A stretch of DNA of 64,000 nucleotides from Flavobacteriales bacterium (lineage in GTDB: Bacteria; Bacteroidota; Bacteroidia; Flavobacteriales_G; JALEGO01): NCBI GenBank assembly GCA_020629755.1, contig JAHDCS010000005.1, positions 1-64,000 of the forward strand, read 5' to 3'. Below are positions 39,680-49,574 of the stretch, one piece after another; the first letter of the stretch is position 1; the number at the start of each line of letters is the position of its first letter. Below the pieces are notes generated by a model. The model worked only from the letters and a program-made list of their open reading frames with translations, searched no databases and had not been told where the DNA came from. The position numbers and the translations under genes are program-made.

Positions 39680-41977
39680 ATGAACTTAGTTATTGTAGAG
39701 TCGCCGGCTAAAGCCAAAACAATTGAAGGTTTTTTAGGGAAGGATTTTACAGTAAAATCAAGCTACGGACACGTACGTGATATTAAAAAGAAAGGCATTT
39801 CTATTGATATAGAAAATGATTTTTTACCCGATTACCAAATCCTTCCAGATAAAAAAGAGGTGGTTAAAGAACTCAAAGATCTTTCAAAAAAAGCATCTGT
39901 TGTTTGGCTTGCCACCGATGAAGATCGTGAAGGAGAGGCCATTTCATGGCACTTATTTGAAGCCTTAAAACTTAAAGAAGAAAACACCAAACGAATTGTA
40001 TTTAATGAAATTACCAAGTCTGCGATTTTAAAAGCCATTGAAAATCCTCGAAAAATTAACCAAGAATTGGTGAATGCCCAACAAGCCCGAAGAGTGCTTG
40101 ACCGTTTGGTCGGATTTGAATTATCGCCTGTACTTTGGCGAAAAGTTCGCCCGTCTCTTTCTGCTGGACGAGTACAGTCTGTGGCGGTGCGTTTGATTGC
40201 TGAGAGAGAAAATGAGATTGAGTCATTCATTCCAAGTTCTTTTTTTAAAACTACGGCTGTGTTCACCAATCAAGATGGGCAAGTTTTTAAAGCTGAATAC
40301 CATAAAAGATTAGAAGATAAATCACAAGCTACTAAGCTTTTAGAATCCTGTAAAGATCAAGTATTCACAGTCAATAGCTTAGAAAAAAAACCTTCAAAAA
40401 GAAAACCCACAGCGCCCTTTACCACCTCCACCCTTCAACAAGAAGCCAGCAGAAAACTTGGCTTCTCAGTCTCAAAAACCATGTTAGTCGCTCAAAAACT
40501 GTATGAAAGCGGTAAAATAACCTACATGCGTACCGATTCTGTCAATTTATCTGAAACCGCTATAGAAGGCGCCAAAAGCCACATTATTAACAGCTATGGC
40601 GAGAATTATTCTAATCCCACACAATACAAAGGCAAGGCAAAAGGAGCACAAGAAGCACACGAAGCCATTCGACCAGTGTATCTTGACAAACCAAACATAG
40701 AAGCAGAAGCAGATTTCATTCGTTTGTATGACTTAATTTTTAAGCGCACTATTGCTTCACAAATGGCTGAAGCAAAACTTGAAAAAACTACTGCTAAAAT
40801 AACAAGCAGCGCAGTTGATGGACACTTCACCGCTAAAGGTGAAATGATTGTATTTGATGGATTTTTAAAAGTCTACCAAGAATCTTTAGATATTGAAGAT
40901 TCGCAAGATCAATCTGGCATGCTCCCAAAACTTTCAGAAGGTGATCATATCGGATGCAATCAAATTAGTTCTGTAGAACGTTTCACAATGCCTCCCGCGA
41001 GATATACAGAGGCAAGTTTAGTTAAAAAGTTAGAAGAAAAAGGCATCGGTCGTCCTTCTACCTATGCGCCTACTATTTCTACAATTCAAAAAAGAGGTTA
41101 TGTAGTGAAAGAAAGTCGCGACGGAAAACAAAGAACCTACACTGAACTCATTCTTGAAAATTCGGCTCTATCATCCTCTGAAAAAACAGAAATAACAGGA
41201 GCCACTAAAAACAAACTCTTTCCAACAGATATCGGACGGGTGGTCAATGGTTTTTTGGTCAAAAACTTTGAGACCATTTTAGATTACAATTTTACTGCCA
41301 ATGTTGAAAAACAGTTCGATGATATCGCGTCTGGAGCATTAAAATGGCAAAAAATGATCGATGGCTTTTACAAGCCTTTCCATGTTAAGGTAGAAGACAC
41401 CCTTGAAAATGCAGAAGCCGCAAGAGGGCAAAAATTACTCGGACAAGACCCTAAAACTGGCAAAAATGTTTATGTAAAAATTGGCAAATACGGCCCTATT
41501 GTACAATTAGGCGAAACTGAATCTGAAGAAAAACCCAAATTTGCTAGTATTACTGGCGATTCAACACTCGGAAACATCACCCTTGAGCAAGCACTATCGC
41601 TTTTAGATTATCCCAAACATATTGGCTCCTATGAAGAAGAAGATATGCTGGCTGCCATTGGCAGGTTTGGCCCTTATGTGAAGTGGAAGGGCAAGTTCTT
41701 TTCTATAAAAGAACCATACCATATTGATTCATTAACTCAAGAAGAGTCTATAGAACTTATCAAAGCAAAATTAATTGAAGATGCTAAAAAGAATATTTTA
41801 AGCTTTGACTCTGAAGACCCACCTATTCTTGTCTTAAATGGCAAATACGGTCCTTATATAAAGCAAGGCAAAAAAAATTATAAAATCCCAAAAGATAAAA
41901 CCCCTGAAAAATTAACCTTAGAAGAGTGTAAAGAAATTATTGCGACTCCAAAAAAGCCCAGAAAAAAAAAGAAATAA
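39680..41977 (+). CDS. topA: DNA topoisomerase I
   Basis: A 765-residue type IA topoisomerase that relaxes negative supercoils. The TOPRIM motif is TDEDREGE (79-86) and the active-site tyrosine is Tyr282 in ITYMRTDSVNL. The C-terminal region has topo-I repeats (GPIVQLGE, GRFGPYVKWK, GKYGPYIKQG) instead of Cys4 zinc fingers, and ends in a very basic tail (KKPRKKKK). The next gene starts 6 bp downstream. Confidence 0.96.
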   Translation: MNLVIVESPAKAKTIEGFLGKDFTVKSSYGHVRDIKKKGISIDIENDFLPDYQILPDKKEVVKELKDLSKKASVVWLATDEDREGEAISWHLFEALKLKEENTKRIVFNEITKSAILKAIENPRKINQELVNAQQARRVLDRLVGFELSPVLWRKVRPSLSAGRVQSVAVRLIAERENEIESFIPSSFFKTTAVFTNQDGQVFKAEYHKRLEDKSQATKLLESCKDQVFTVNSLEKKPSKRKPTAPFTTSTLQQEASRKLGFSVSKTMLVAQKLYESGKITYMRTDSVNLSETAIEGAKSHIINSYGENYSNPTQYKGKAKGAQEAHEAIRPVYLDKPNIEAEADFIRLYDLIFKRTIASQMAEAKLEKTTAKITSSAVDGHFTAKGEMIVFDGFLKVYQESLDIEDSQDQSGMLPKLSEGDHIGCNQISSVERFTMPPARYTEASLVKKLEEKGIGRPSTYAPTISTIQKRGYVVKESRDGKQRTYTELILENSALSSSEKTEITGATKNKLFPTDIGRVVNGFLVKNFETILDYNFTANVEKQFDDIASGALKWQKMIDGFYKPFHVKVEDTLENAEAARGQKLLGQDPKTGKNVYVKIGKYGPIVQLGETESEEKPKFASITGDSTLGNITLEQALSLLDYPKHIGSYEEEDMLAAIGRFGPYVKWKGKFFSIKEPYHIDSLTQEESIELIKAKLIEDAKKNILSFDSEDPPILVLNGKYGPYIKQGKKNYKIPKDKTPEKLTLEECKEIIATPKKPRKKKK

Positions 41978-41983
41978 GCGCGG

Positions 41984-43150
41984 ATGGACATTGATATTTT
42001 CTTAAAACCAATAGATCATCAAAAAATAGAGATCAAAAAAAACAGCTTTGGCGATCTTATCTCTTCATATACCACACCGGGCGATATCCCCTCAATAGAA
42101 CAGGTCGATTTATGTATTATCGGTGTTCTTGAAGACAGAGGTACCATAAATAACAAAGGCTGCGCTTTAGCTCCTGATGAAATAAGGGCTCAACTCTACG
42201 CGCTTTATCCAAATTTTCATGCCGAAGCCAAGATTGCCGATTTAGGCAACATCCACCCTGGCAAAACATTATCTGACACCTACTTTGCAGTGAGCGAAGT
42301 GGTGAGCTATTTGCATCAAAACAATATTACAGTCATTATTTTAGGAGGGTCTCAAGACATTACCTTTGCTAATTATTTAGCCTATCAAAAACAAGAAAAA
42401 ATCATTAACCTGGTTTGCATTGATCGTAAACTAGACATTAATAATACCAAAGAGATTTGTGCTGATAATTTTGTAAATAAAATTATTTTGCATCAACCCA
42501 ACTTCTTATTCAACTTTTCAAACATTGGATTTCAAACCTATTTTGACTCCCAACAGTCAATTGATTTGATGCAAAAAATGCATTTTGATTTATTTAGACT
42601 TGGCGAGATTAATAAAGAAAACATAAAAGAAGTAGAGCCTGTATTGCGAAACACTGATATGGTATCTATCGATTTATCTGCTGTTCGGGCGTCTGATGCA
42701 CCAGCCACTGCCTTTTCTTCGCCCAATGGCTTGTATGGCGAAGAGCTCTGCCAACTTACATGGTATTGTGGGCTTTCAGATAAAGTGAGTAGTATTGGCT
42801 TTTACGAAACCAACATAACCTTAGACAAGAAAAAACAAAGCACACATTTAATCGCACAATCTATCTGGTATTTCATTTCTGGCTACTACAAACGCAGAAA
42901 AGAATCCCCCATAAACGACAAAGAAAACTTTTTGACATTTCGTGTGATCATAGAAGAAGGTGGTCAAGAAATTACCTTTTTAAAAAGTACAATCAGTGAC
43001 CGATGGTGGATGCAAGTGCCTTATCCAACTAACGAAGAACATCGTTATGCCTCTCAGCAATTGGTGCCTTGTTCTTACAGCGACTATCAAAAAGCTTGCA
43101 ATGAAGATATTCCCGAAAGATGGTGGAAAACATTTCAAAAACTTTTGTAA
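41984..43150 (+). CDS. Arginase-fold protein with missing metal ligands, topA-gldK locus
   Basis: 388 residues that align with the ureohydrolase (arginase/formimidoylglutamase) fold, but most manganese ligands differ. GGxHD is GGSQD (Gln124), DxHxD is DRKLD (Lys149), and SxDxD is SIDLS (Asp230 kept, Ser232). A C-terminal extension of about 120 residues ends ERWWKTFQKLL. It is probably not a normal metallohydrolase. Annotation pipelines often call such proteins formimidoylglutamase. It sits 6 bp after topA and just before porP-gldK, so a link to T9SS or gliding is possible but unproven. Confidence 0.72.
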   Translation: MDIDIFLKPIDHQKIEIKKNSFGDLISSYTTPGDIPSIEQVDLCIIGVLEDRGTINNKGCALAPDEIRAQLYALYPNFHAEAKIADLGNIHPGKTLSDTYFAVSEVVSYLHQNNITVIILGGSQDITFANYLAYQKQEKIINLVCIDRKLDINNTKEICADNFVNKIILHQPNFLFNFSNIGFQTYFDSQQSIDLMQKMHFDLFRLGEINKENIKEVEPVLRNTDMVSIDLSAVRASDAPATAFSSPNGLYGEELCQLTWYCGLSDKVSSIGFYETNITLDKKKQSTHLIAQSIWYFISGYYKRRKESPINDKENFLTFRVIIEEGGQEITFLKSTISDRWWMQVPYPTNEEHRYASQQLVPCSYSDYQKACNEDIPERWWKTFQKLL

Positions 43151-43292
43151 CCTTTAGTGGCCCTTCTTCGTTAGAAAGCTCTAAAAGCTGATTTTACAGC
43201 AATTTAAAAAACAAGTTAAATTTAATTTTCATAGTACTGTTTTTTTGTGTAATTTAGCCTAAATAAACTGTAGTATTTAAAACTCGGTATAA

Positions 43293-44270
43293 ATGAGAAA
43301 ATATATATCCTATCTATCTTTTGGTGTTTGTTCACTTTTGTTTTCTGTGGGGGGATTTGCCCAACAAGACCCACAATTTTCACAAAACATGTTCAATAGA
43401 CAGTTTCCTAACCCCGGTTTTGTAGGCAGTAAAAATGCCATTTGTGGTACATTATTGGCACGTCACCAATGGACGGGATTCAACGGTAAGCCAGAAACCT
43501 ATTTATTTACAGCACACATGCCTTTATCTATGGTGACTGATCTACCTATTGGGGCTGGTCTTTCAGTTTATAATGATGGACTGGGTAATTTTAATTACAC
43601 GGGGTTTAAAGCAGCTGGGTCTTACCGCTTTACATTGGGTGTTGGTATTTTAGGTGTAGGCGTTTCTCTAGGAATGGTTAATGTGAAGGTGAATAACGAT
43701 TGGTTAGCCTTGCAGGATGTTTCTTTAGACCCTACTATTCCTGATAATGGCGTAAATAAAATTACTTTTGATGCCGATTTAGGCGGATATTACGAAATTA
43801 AAGACAAGCTCTATGTAGGTCTTTCAATGCTTCACTTGCCAGCTACTACTCTTAAGAAGGATTTAGGTGCAGATCAATTTTCATATAAGGTAGCACGTCA
43901 CTACTACATTATGGCTGGGTACCAATACAATTTCCAGAGTTTAGACCTTTCACTTTTGCCATCCGCGTTTATTAAAACAGATGGCTCTTCTACTCAGATG
44001 GATTTTAACGTGATTGCCTTATACAAAAAAATGTTCTGGGCAGGGGCATCGTACCGTTTGCAAGATGCTATTGCACCAATGATTGGGGTACAAAAAGAAG
44101 GCTTAATCAAAAAAGGAACGCTTAAGGTAGGGTATTCATACGATGTAACAACTTCTACTTTAAAAAATTACAGCAATGGTTCTCATGAAATTATGGTTGG
44201 CTTTTGCTATGACATAGAAAAAGAAGAAAAAGCAGAAAAACGACAAATTATTCGCTTAATTGGTAGATAA
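43293..44270 (+). CDS. porP: PorP/SprF family T9SS outer-membrane protein
   Basis: A 325-residue beta-barrel protein with a signal peptide ending near GGFAQ, then the family opening QDPQFSQNMFNRQFPNPGFVGS and a C-terminal strand ending in a short basic tail (KRQIIRLIGR). PorP/SprF proteins help attach or export T9SS cargo. Its place directly ahead of gldK suggests it is the core-machine member; the second copy at 63598 is adhesin-linked. Confidence 0.88.
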   Translation: MRKYISYLSFGVCSLLFSVGGFAQQDPQFSQNMFNRQFPNPGFVGSKNAICGTLLARHQWTGFNGKPETYLFTAHMPLSMVTDLPIGAGLSVYNDGLGNFNYTGFKAAGSYRFTLGVGILGVGVSLGMVNVKVNNDWLALQDVSLDPTIPDNGVNKITFDADLGGYYEIKDKLYVGLSMLHLPATTLKKDLGADQFSYKVARHYYIMAGYQYNFQSLDLSLLPSAFIKTDGSSTQMDFNVIALYKKMFWAGASYRLQDAIAPMIGVQKEGLIKKGTLKVGYSYDVTTSTLKNYSNGSHEIMVGFCYDIEKEEKAEKRQIIRLIGR

Positions 44271-44300
44271 ACAATATTATTGTTTTAAATAACGTTATTT
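44269..44300. repeat. Two adjacent palindromes between porP and gldK
   Basis: AAACAATA-T-TATTGTTT at 44269-44285 and AAATAACGTTATTT at 44287-44300, both perfect. They may be a terminator remnant or binding site; no function shown. Confidence 0.45.
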
Positions 44301-44328
44301 TAATATGTTAAATTCTAAGCTCAATACA

Positions 44329-45660
44329 ATGAATATCTATAAGCAAATTCAATTGCTAGTGGTTTTCTTTGTATCAGGATTTTTTACTTCTTGCGATAAT
44401 AGTGGGCAAGGGCAGTTAATTGGCGTTCAAGGAAGGCAAATGTGGTATCAACCAGATCCTTTTGGTACGCTTTACATTCCTATGGGGAGTTATGTCATGG
44501 GGCCTTCAGATCAAGATGTGGCTTTTGCGAGTACCACAAAATCAAAAACGGTTTCTATCCAAGCTTTTTACATGGATCAAACGGAAATCACTAACAATGA
44601 ATATCGTCAATTCGTGTACTATGTGAGAGACTCAATTATGAGACAAGTACTTGGCAATAGTGGATATGAAGAATTTTTAATCACAGAAGATTATTATGGA
44701 GAACCTCTAGAAATCCCTAAAATTAATTGGGATGAACGCATTGATTTTTCAGATCCTGAAATCATGCAGATTTTAGAACCTGAAATTTACGTGCCTTTCC
44801 ATGAACGATTTAAGGGAAGGAAAGAAGTAGATGCCCGAAAATTAGATTACAAGTACTCTTGGATAGACTATAAAGACGCAGCACGTAAATCTCCAACATC
44901 AAAAGGCGATAAATTAAGAGAAAGAGGTTTAGAAGATCGTTCTGTGTTTATCAAAGAGGACATTATTAATGTGTATCCAGACACTTTATGTTGGATTCAT
45001 GATTTCACTTACTCTTTTAATGAGCCAATGACTAAAATGTATTTTTCTCACCCGGCTTATGATGAATACCCTGTTGTTGGTGTATCCTGGAAACAAGCAC
45101 GTGCATTTTCAATTTGGAGAACTGATCTTATGAATGGTTTTTTAGCACAGGTAGGCAGTGCTGGTGTGCAAGATTTTAGATTGCCTACAGAATCTGAATG
45201 GGAATATGCCGCCAGAGGAGGTTTAGACCAGTCGCCTTATCCGTGGGGTGGTCCTTATATTAGAAACCTACAAGGGTGTTTCTTAGGTAACTTTAAACCT
45301 TTAAGAGGTAACTACGTTGATGATGGAGGTTTTCATACTGTGAAATCTACCTCATATTCACCAAATGATTATGGCTTATATTGTATGGCTGGTAACGTTG
45401 CGGAATGGACTAGTAATGCCTTTGATGAATCATCCTTTGATTTTGCACATGACTTAAACATGGATTATGTTTACGACGCAAAAGATGATGATGCTCCAGT
45501 ACTTAAAAGAAAAGTAATTCGTGGAGGATCATGGAAAGATGTCGGTTTTTACCTTCAAAATGGTACTAGAACGTATGAGTATCAAGATACCGGTAAGTGT
45601 TACATCGGCTTTAGAAATGTGATGACCTACATGGGGCGTTCTAAAGGAGACGATATTTAA
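44329..45660 (+). CDS. gldK: T9SS ring lipoprotein GldK
   Basis: 443 residues from ATG 44329; the frame also opens at 44305, adding eight residues ahead of the signal peptide. The lipobox is FFTSC. The body is a formylglycine-generating-enzyme (sulfatase-modifying) fold (DQTEITNNEYRQF, RLPTESEWEYAARGG, GNVAEWTSNAF, RGGSWKD). In the PorK/GldK family this fold is structural. GldK and GldN build the periplasmic ring under the outer membrane. Confidence 0.95.
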   Translation: MNIYKQIQLLVVFFVSGFFTSCDNSGQGQLIGVQGRQMWYQPDPFGTLYIPMGSYVMGPSDQDVAFASTTKSKTVSIQAFYMDQTEITNNEYRQFVYYVRDSIMRQVLGNSGYEEFLITEDYYGEPLEIPKINWDERIDFSDPEIMQILEPEIYVPFHERFKGRKEVDARKLDYKYSWIDYKDAARKSPTSKGDKLRERGLEDRSVFIKEDIINVYPDTLCWIHDFTYSFNEPMTKMYFSHPAYDEYPVVGVSWKQARAFSIWRTDLMNGFLAQVGSAGVQDFRLPTESEWEYAARGGLDQSPYPWGGPYIRNLQGCFLGNFKPLRGNYVDDGGFHTVKSTSYSPNDYGLYCMAGNVAEWTSNAFDESSFDFAHDLNMDYVYDAKDDDAPVLKRKVIRGGSWKDVGFYLQNGTRTYEYQDTGKCYIGFRNVMTYMGRSKGDDI

Positions 45661-46004
45661 TCAGGGTACCTGTACCTAATTGCTTTATAAGGCTTTTCAT
45701 TTATTTGTTTTTTTGTTCTGCCATCTATCTTAAGAGATAATTTAGCTCTAGCTTCATTCTTGGCTTGAATTTTCGTTCTTTTCTTCAAGGAAAAGGACAA
45801 AACATAAGGATAGAAGAAAATAACTTAAAAAAAGGGGTATATACAGATTTAAACTACTTGACAAAGCTTGCATAAATCCTGAATTCACAGGTCATAATTG
45901 GTAATTTAACTTTTTTTTGGCCGTATTTTTAAAAAAAATTGTATTGTTGTTGTAACCAATCAAAAGATTGGCCGTTATAGGTTAAAAATTTAAAACAAAA
46001 CATT
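45661..46004. other. 344-bp non-coding gap between gldK and gldL
   Basis: There is no ORF. A small hairpin (GGTAC-CT-GTACC) lies just after gldK and a CCAATC-AAAA-GATTGG hairpin (45956-45971) precedes gldL. The region is very AT-rich, with T and A runs. No exact TAnnTTTG promoter was found, but TATTGTTG differs by one base near 45942. Confidence 0.6.
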
Positions 46005-46844
46005 ATGTCAGCACATTCAGATAGCTTTTTTGCAAGTATGAAGTTTAAAAATATCATGAAGTATGTTTATGGTATTGGAGCAGCAGTAGTAATTTTAGGC
46101 GCATTATTTAAGATTATGCACTGGCCTGGAGCAGATATTATGCTTATCCTTGGATTAAGTACTGAAGCTGTCATCTTTATCATGTCTGTATTAGAACCCT
46201 TACATATTGAAAAAGAATGGGACTGGTCACTTGTATATCCACAATTAGAAATAGGAGACAGCTCTGAGATAGACGAATTGCCTATGGCTTCAGCCGCGCC
46301 TGCAATTGCGTCGTCAGGTGCTTCGACAGGTGTTTCTCAGCAATTAGATGAACTTTTAGAAGAGGCTAAAATAGGCCCAGAACTTATTGAAAGTCTTGGG
46401 CAAGGCTTTAGAAATTTGACAGATCAAACCTCAAAGTTGTCTGACATCACTTCTGCCTCTGATGATTTTACAACCAATCTAAAAAGCGCATCTAATAATG
46501 TGGCTTCTTTATCAGAAAGCTATGCAAATGCCGCCTCTTCTTTAGCAGATATAGGTATTTCACCCGAAGACGGCCAAGGCTATGGCGAACAAATGAGAAA
46601 AATTACTGACAATTTATCGCAGCTAAACTCAATGTATGAGATGCAACTCAAAGAAACTACTGACAATTTAAGCGCTGCAAGCAAAATGTCTGAAGGCGTA
46701 AGTGGTTTAATGAAAAATTTATCAGACTCTGTTGAAGACACTAAAAAATATAGAGAAAATATCTCTGAGCTAACTGGTAATTTGTCCGCATTAAATACCA
46801 TTTATGGCAATATGTTAAATGCCATGAATTTTAACAAAGGATAA
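46005..46844 (+). CDS. gldL: T9SS motor protein GldL
   Basis: 279 residues with two transmembrane helices (about 18-36 and 44-62). Lys36 (ALFKIMHW) and Glu54 (LSTEAVIF) correspond to the charged residues of the proton channel in known GldL. The loop between them is short (18 residues apart versus 22 in Flavobacterium johnsoniae GldL). The rest is a long cytoplasmic coiled-coil tail. With GldM it forms the inner-membrane motor. Confidence 0.95.
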   Translation: MSAHSDSFFASMKFKNIMKYVYGIGAAVVILGALFKIMHWPGADIMLILGLSTEAVIFIMSVLEPLHIEKEWDWSLVYPQLEIGDSSEIDELPMASAAPAIASSGASTGVSQQLDELLEEAKIGPELIESLGQGFRNLTDQTSKLSDITSASDDFTTNLKSASNNVASLSESYANAASSLADIGISPEDGQGYGEQMRKITDNLSQLNSMYEMQLKETTDNLSAASKMSEGVSGLMKNLSDSVEDTKKYRENISELTGNLSALNTIYGNMLNAMNFNKG

Positions 46845-46893
46845 TTGTACTAAACTCTAAGAAAGATTAACGTCTAACTAAAAACTAAAGACT

Positions 46894-48621
46894 ATGGCTG
46901 GTGGTAAAGAAACCCCACGGCAGAAAATGATCGGGATGATGTACCTGGTATTAACTGCCCTTTTAGCAATGAATGCCCCTAAAGAACTCATTAACTCCTT
47001 TGTAGTAGTAAATGAAGGTCTTGTTAAATCAAATGCTGGATTTGAGAGTAAAAACTCTCTCACTTTGAAGAGTTTTGAAAAAAGTGCCGCAGAAGATGAG
47101 GCATATCAAAAAGGGTTTCAAACAGCAAAATCTATTAAAGCTAAATCAAGTGCCTTGTACAAGCATATTGAAGAGTTAAAAAGGTATTTAATGATTAGAA
47201 CAAGCAAGAGTTCATTTGAAGTACCTGAAGGGTTATCTACTGAAAATCAGTCTGAGTTAACAAAATTCTTAATGGAGACCCCAGGGTCTGACACGACTTA
47301 CCTTCTCAAAAAGGTACTTGTTAAAGATAACTACGATGTGCCCACTTTTGAAATGATCGGTAGTGATATGGCTAATCCGCGCCCGGAGACCGATTATTAC
47401 AGTGCTTTAAATTTAAAAAAGAAAATACAAGAATTTAAAGACGTTGCTCTTAAAGATTTTGATAAAGGTAAAAATGCAGCACTTTTTAATACTATGGAAA
47501 AAGCATTTAGCTTTGAAGATGTTGTAGATCATGGTAAAACTATGCCCTGGGAAGTAGGGACCTTCTATCATTTGCCGCTTGCAGCAGTTATTACAAACTT
47601 ATCAAGAATGCAATTAGATGTACTTAATATTGAAGCAGATGCATTAAATGAACTGATGAAAGATATCGCAGGGCAAAGGTTTCAAGTTGATGAATTACAA
47701 GCAAGAGTGCTGCCCAACACAAATTACGTTATGATGGGTGATAGCTTTAAGGCTGATATCTTTGTGTCGGCTTCTAGTTCTGCCATTGTGCCTGAAGTAT
47801 ATCTCACAAAAGATAAAGGCATGATCGAACAGATTAATAAAAATGTTGAAGGTGTTGATGAGAGTAAATTAGAAAAAATAGCAAGTTCTGCCAATGGAGG
47901 TATTGTAACATATGGGCTCAAATCAAGCTCTGAGGGTGATTTTGAATGGGGTGGAATTGTTAAAGTTAAAAAACCAGATGGGTCGGGATACGATAAATAC
48001 CCAATAGCGCCTCAAAAATATACAGTTGCAAAAGGAAATTTAACTATTTCTCCAACAGCTATGAATGTGTTTTACAGAGGTTTACCTAATCCTGTTAAGA
48101 TCGCAGCACCAGGTGTAGCTTCAAATAAATTATCTTTGAAATGTTCTAATGCTATAAGTGTTACACCTAAAAACAAAAGTATGGGTGAATGGATTGTAAA
48201 ACCTGGAAAAGGAAAAAAATGCGAATGTACACTTATTGGTGAAGTTAATGGAAAATCTAAAAAATTCGGGCCAGCAGGTTTTAGGGTTAAAAATGTGCCA
48301 AAACCAGAAGCTAAATTTGCTGGCATAAAAGCGAGTGGGTCTACTTCTTTATCTAAAGTGAAAGCGGCTGCAGGTGTGATTGCGGATATGGGGGATTTCG
48401 ATTTTGCAGGAGCTAAGTTTAAGGTGGTTAGTTTTACCGTATCAACTATATATAAGGGACAACCTGTTGAGAAAAAAGTAAAAGGCAATAGAGTTACGTC
48501 TGATGCTAAAAAATTAATTGGTTCTCTGAAAAAAGGATCTAAGCTATACATAGAAGATGTTAAAGCAAAAGGGCCTAGCGGAATGGTAACTTTAGGCGGA
48601 ATTAAAATAAAAATATTATAA
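46894..48621 (+). CDS. gldM: T9SS motor stalk protein GldM
   Basis: A 575-residue protein, somewhat longer than the usual 510-530. It has the typical N-terminus (MAGGKETPRQKMIGMMYLVL) with one transmembrane helix (about 13-30), then periplasmic beta-sandwich domains reaching towards the GldKN ring. Two GldM helices sit inside the GldL pentamer. The gap after gldL is 49 bp. Confidence 0.95.
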   Translation: MAGGKETPRQKMIGMMYLVLTALLAMNAPKELINSFVVVNEGLVKSNAGFESKNSLTLKSFEKSAAEDEAYQKGFQTAKSIKAKSSALYKHIEELKRYLMIRTSKSSFEVPEGLSTENQSELTKFLMETPGSDTTYLLKKVLVKDNYDVPTFEMIGSDMANPRPETDYYSALNLKKKIQEFKDVALKDFDKGKNAALFNTMEKAFSFEDVVDHGKTMPWEVGTFYHLPLAAVITNLSRMQLDVLNIEADALNELMKDIAGQRFQVDELQARVLPNTNYVMMGDSFKADIFVSASSSAIVPEVYLTKDKGMIEQINKNVEGVDESKLEKIASSANGGIVTYGLKSSSEGDFEWGGIVKVKKPDGSGYDKYPIAPQKYTVAKGNLTISPTAMNVFYRGLPNPVKIAAPGVASNKLSLKCSNAISVTPKNKSMGEWIVKPGKGKKCECTLIGEVNGKSKKFGPAGFRVKNVPKPEAKFAGIKASGSTSLSKVKAAAGVIADMGDFDFAGAKFKVVSFTVSTIYKGQPVEKKVKGNRVTSDAKKLIGSLKKGSKLYIEDVKAKGPSGMVTLGGIKIKIL

Positions 48622-48627
48622 TATCGT

Positions 48628-48635
48628 TATATTTG
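48628..48635 (+). promoter_or_regulatory. Internal -7 promoter element before gldN
   Basis: TATATTTG in the 38-bp gldM-gldN gap, 24 nt before ATG 48660. It suggests gldN can be transcribed apart from gldM. Confidence 0.45.
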
Positions 48636-48659
48636 TATAACAAGTTAAACTATTCTGCC

Positions 48660-49502
48660 ATGAAGTCATTTTTTGTTATACTTTTTAGTTGTTCAATTAT
48701 TGTTTCTTTTGCACAAGAAAGCACAGTCTTAGATGGTGTGTATGTCAAAGAAAATACCCCGCATAGAAAAGTAGTGCCCTACCCTCACTTAAGAGAAGCC
48801 GATGTAAATTGGTCTAAACGAATTTGGAGACAAATCGATTTAAAACAAAAAATGAATCATCCGCTATATTATCCTGAACAACCTTCGCAGGGTAAAAAAA
48901 GCTTGTTTGATGTGATCAAGGATGGTATTATGAAAGAAAACAACTTGACAGCTTATTATGTTGGAGATTTAGGAGACGATGACATGTTTACCAAAGAATT
49001 AACCCCTAACGAATTATTGGGTATTTTAAACGACTCCGTTACAAGTTATACAGAAGATCCTGATACAGGTGAAATGCTTGAGGTATCGACAGTAGAAGAA
49101 GTGACCTCTGATAAAATCACTCGTTATGAAATAAAAGAAGATTGGTTTTTTGACAAACAACGTTCTGTGATGGATGTGCGCATTGTGGGTATTTGCCCAC
49201 TTTTAGCTGACTATGATGAGTTTGGCGAATTTAAAGGCTACAAAAAACTATTTTGGGTGTACTTTCCAGAAGCAAGATATGTATTTGCCAATGCAGATGT
49301 ACACAATCGTTTTTCTGATTCTGAAAGAAGAACCTATGAAGATATCTTCTGGAAAAGACAATTTGCCAGCTATATTGTAAAAGAATCTAATCCTTATGAT
49401 CGTAGAATAAACGAATATAAAATTGGCATGGATGCCCTTTTAGAAGCAGAAAAAATTAAAGAAAATATCTTTAATTACGAACAAGATATGTGGCATTACT
49501 AA
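48660..49502 (+). CDS. gldN: T9SS ring protein GldN
   Basis: 280 residues from ATG 48660. The frame extends to TTG 48633, but that would put nine residues before the signal peptide. The signal peptide ends near VSFAQ. Conserved family sequence includes DVNWSKRIWRQIDLKQKMN and RIVGICPLLADYDE. It pairs with GldK in the periplasmic ring. A terminator follows. Confidence 0.94.
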   Translation: MKSFFVILFSCSIIVSFAQESTVLDGVYVKENTPHRKVVPYPHLREADVNWSKRIWRQIDLKQKMNHPLYYPEQPSQGKKSLFDVIKDGIMKENNLTAYYVGDLGDDDMFTKELTPNELLGILNDSVTSYTEDPDTGEMLEVSTVEEVTSDKITRYEIKEDWFFDKQRSVMDVRIVGICPLLADYDEFGEFKGYKKLFWVYFPEARYVFANADVHNRFSDSERRTYEDIFWKRQFASYIVKESNPYDRRINEYKIGMDALLEAEKIKENIFNYEQDMWHY

Positions 49503-49526
49503 ATCAAAATATCTATTAAAAGCATC

Positions 49527-49560
49527 AAGCCAGTCTTATATTATTAGACTGGCTTTTTTT
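49527..49560 (+). terminator. Terminator of the gld operon
   Basis: Arms AAGCCAGTCT and AGACTGGCTT with a 9-nt loop, followed by a T-run. It ends transcription after gldN, immediately before the valS promoter. Confidence 0.85.
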
Positions 49561-49567
49561 ATTTTTG
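49560..49567 (+). promoter_or_regulatory. -7 promoter element for valS, near-leaderless
   Basis: TATTTTTG ends 7 nt before the valS ATG. It overlaps the end of the preceding terminator. Confidence 0.45.
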
Positions 49568-49574
49568 AAACTCT

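Noticed and set aside
48072-48551. 159-codon minus-strand frame inside gldM
   Set aside because: Antisense shadow; gldM is clear and conserved.
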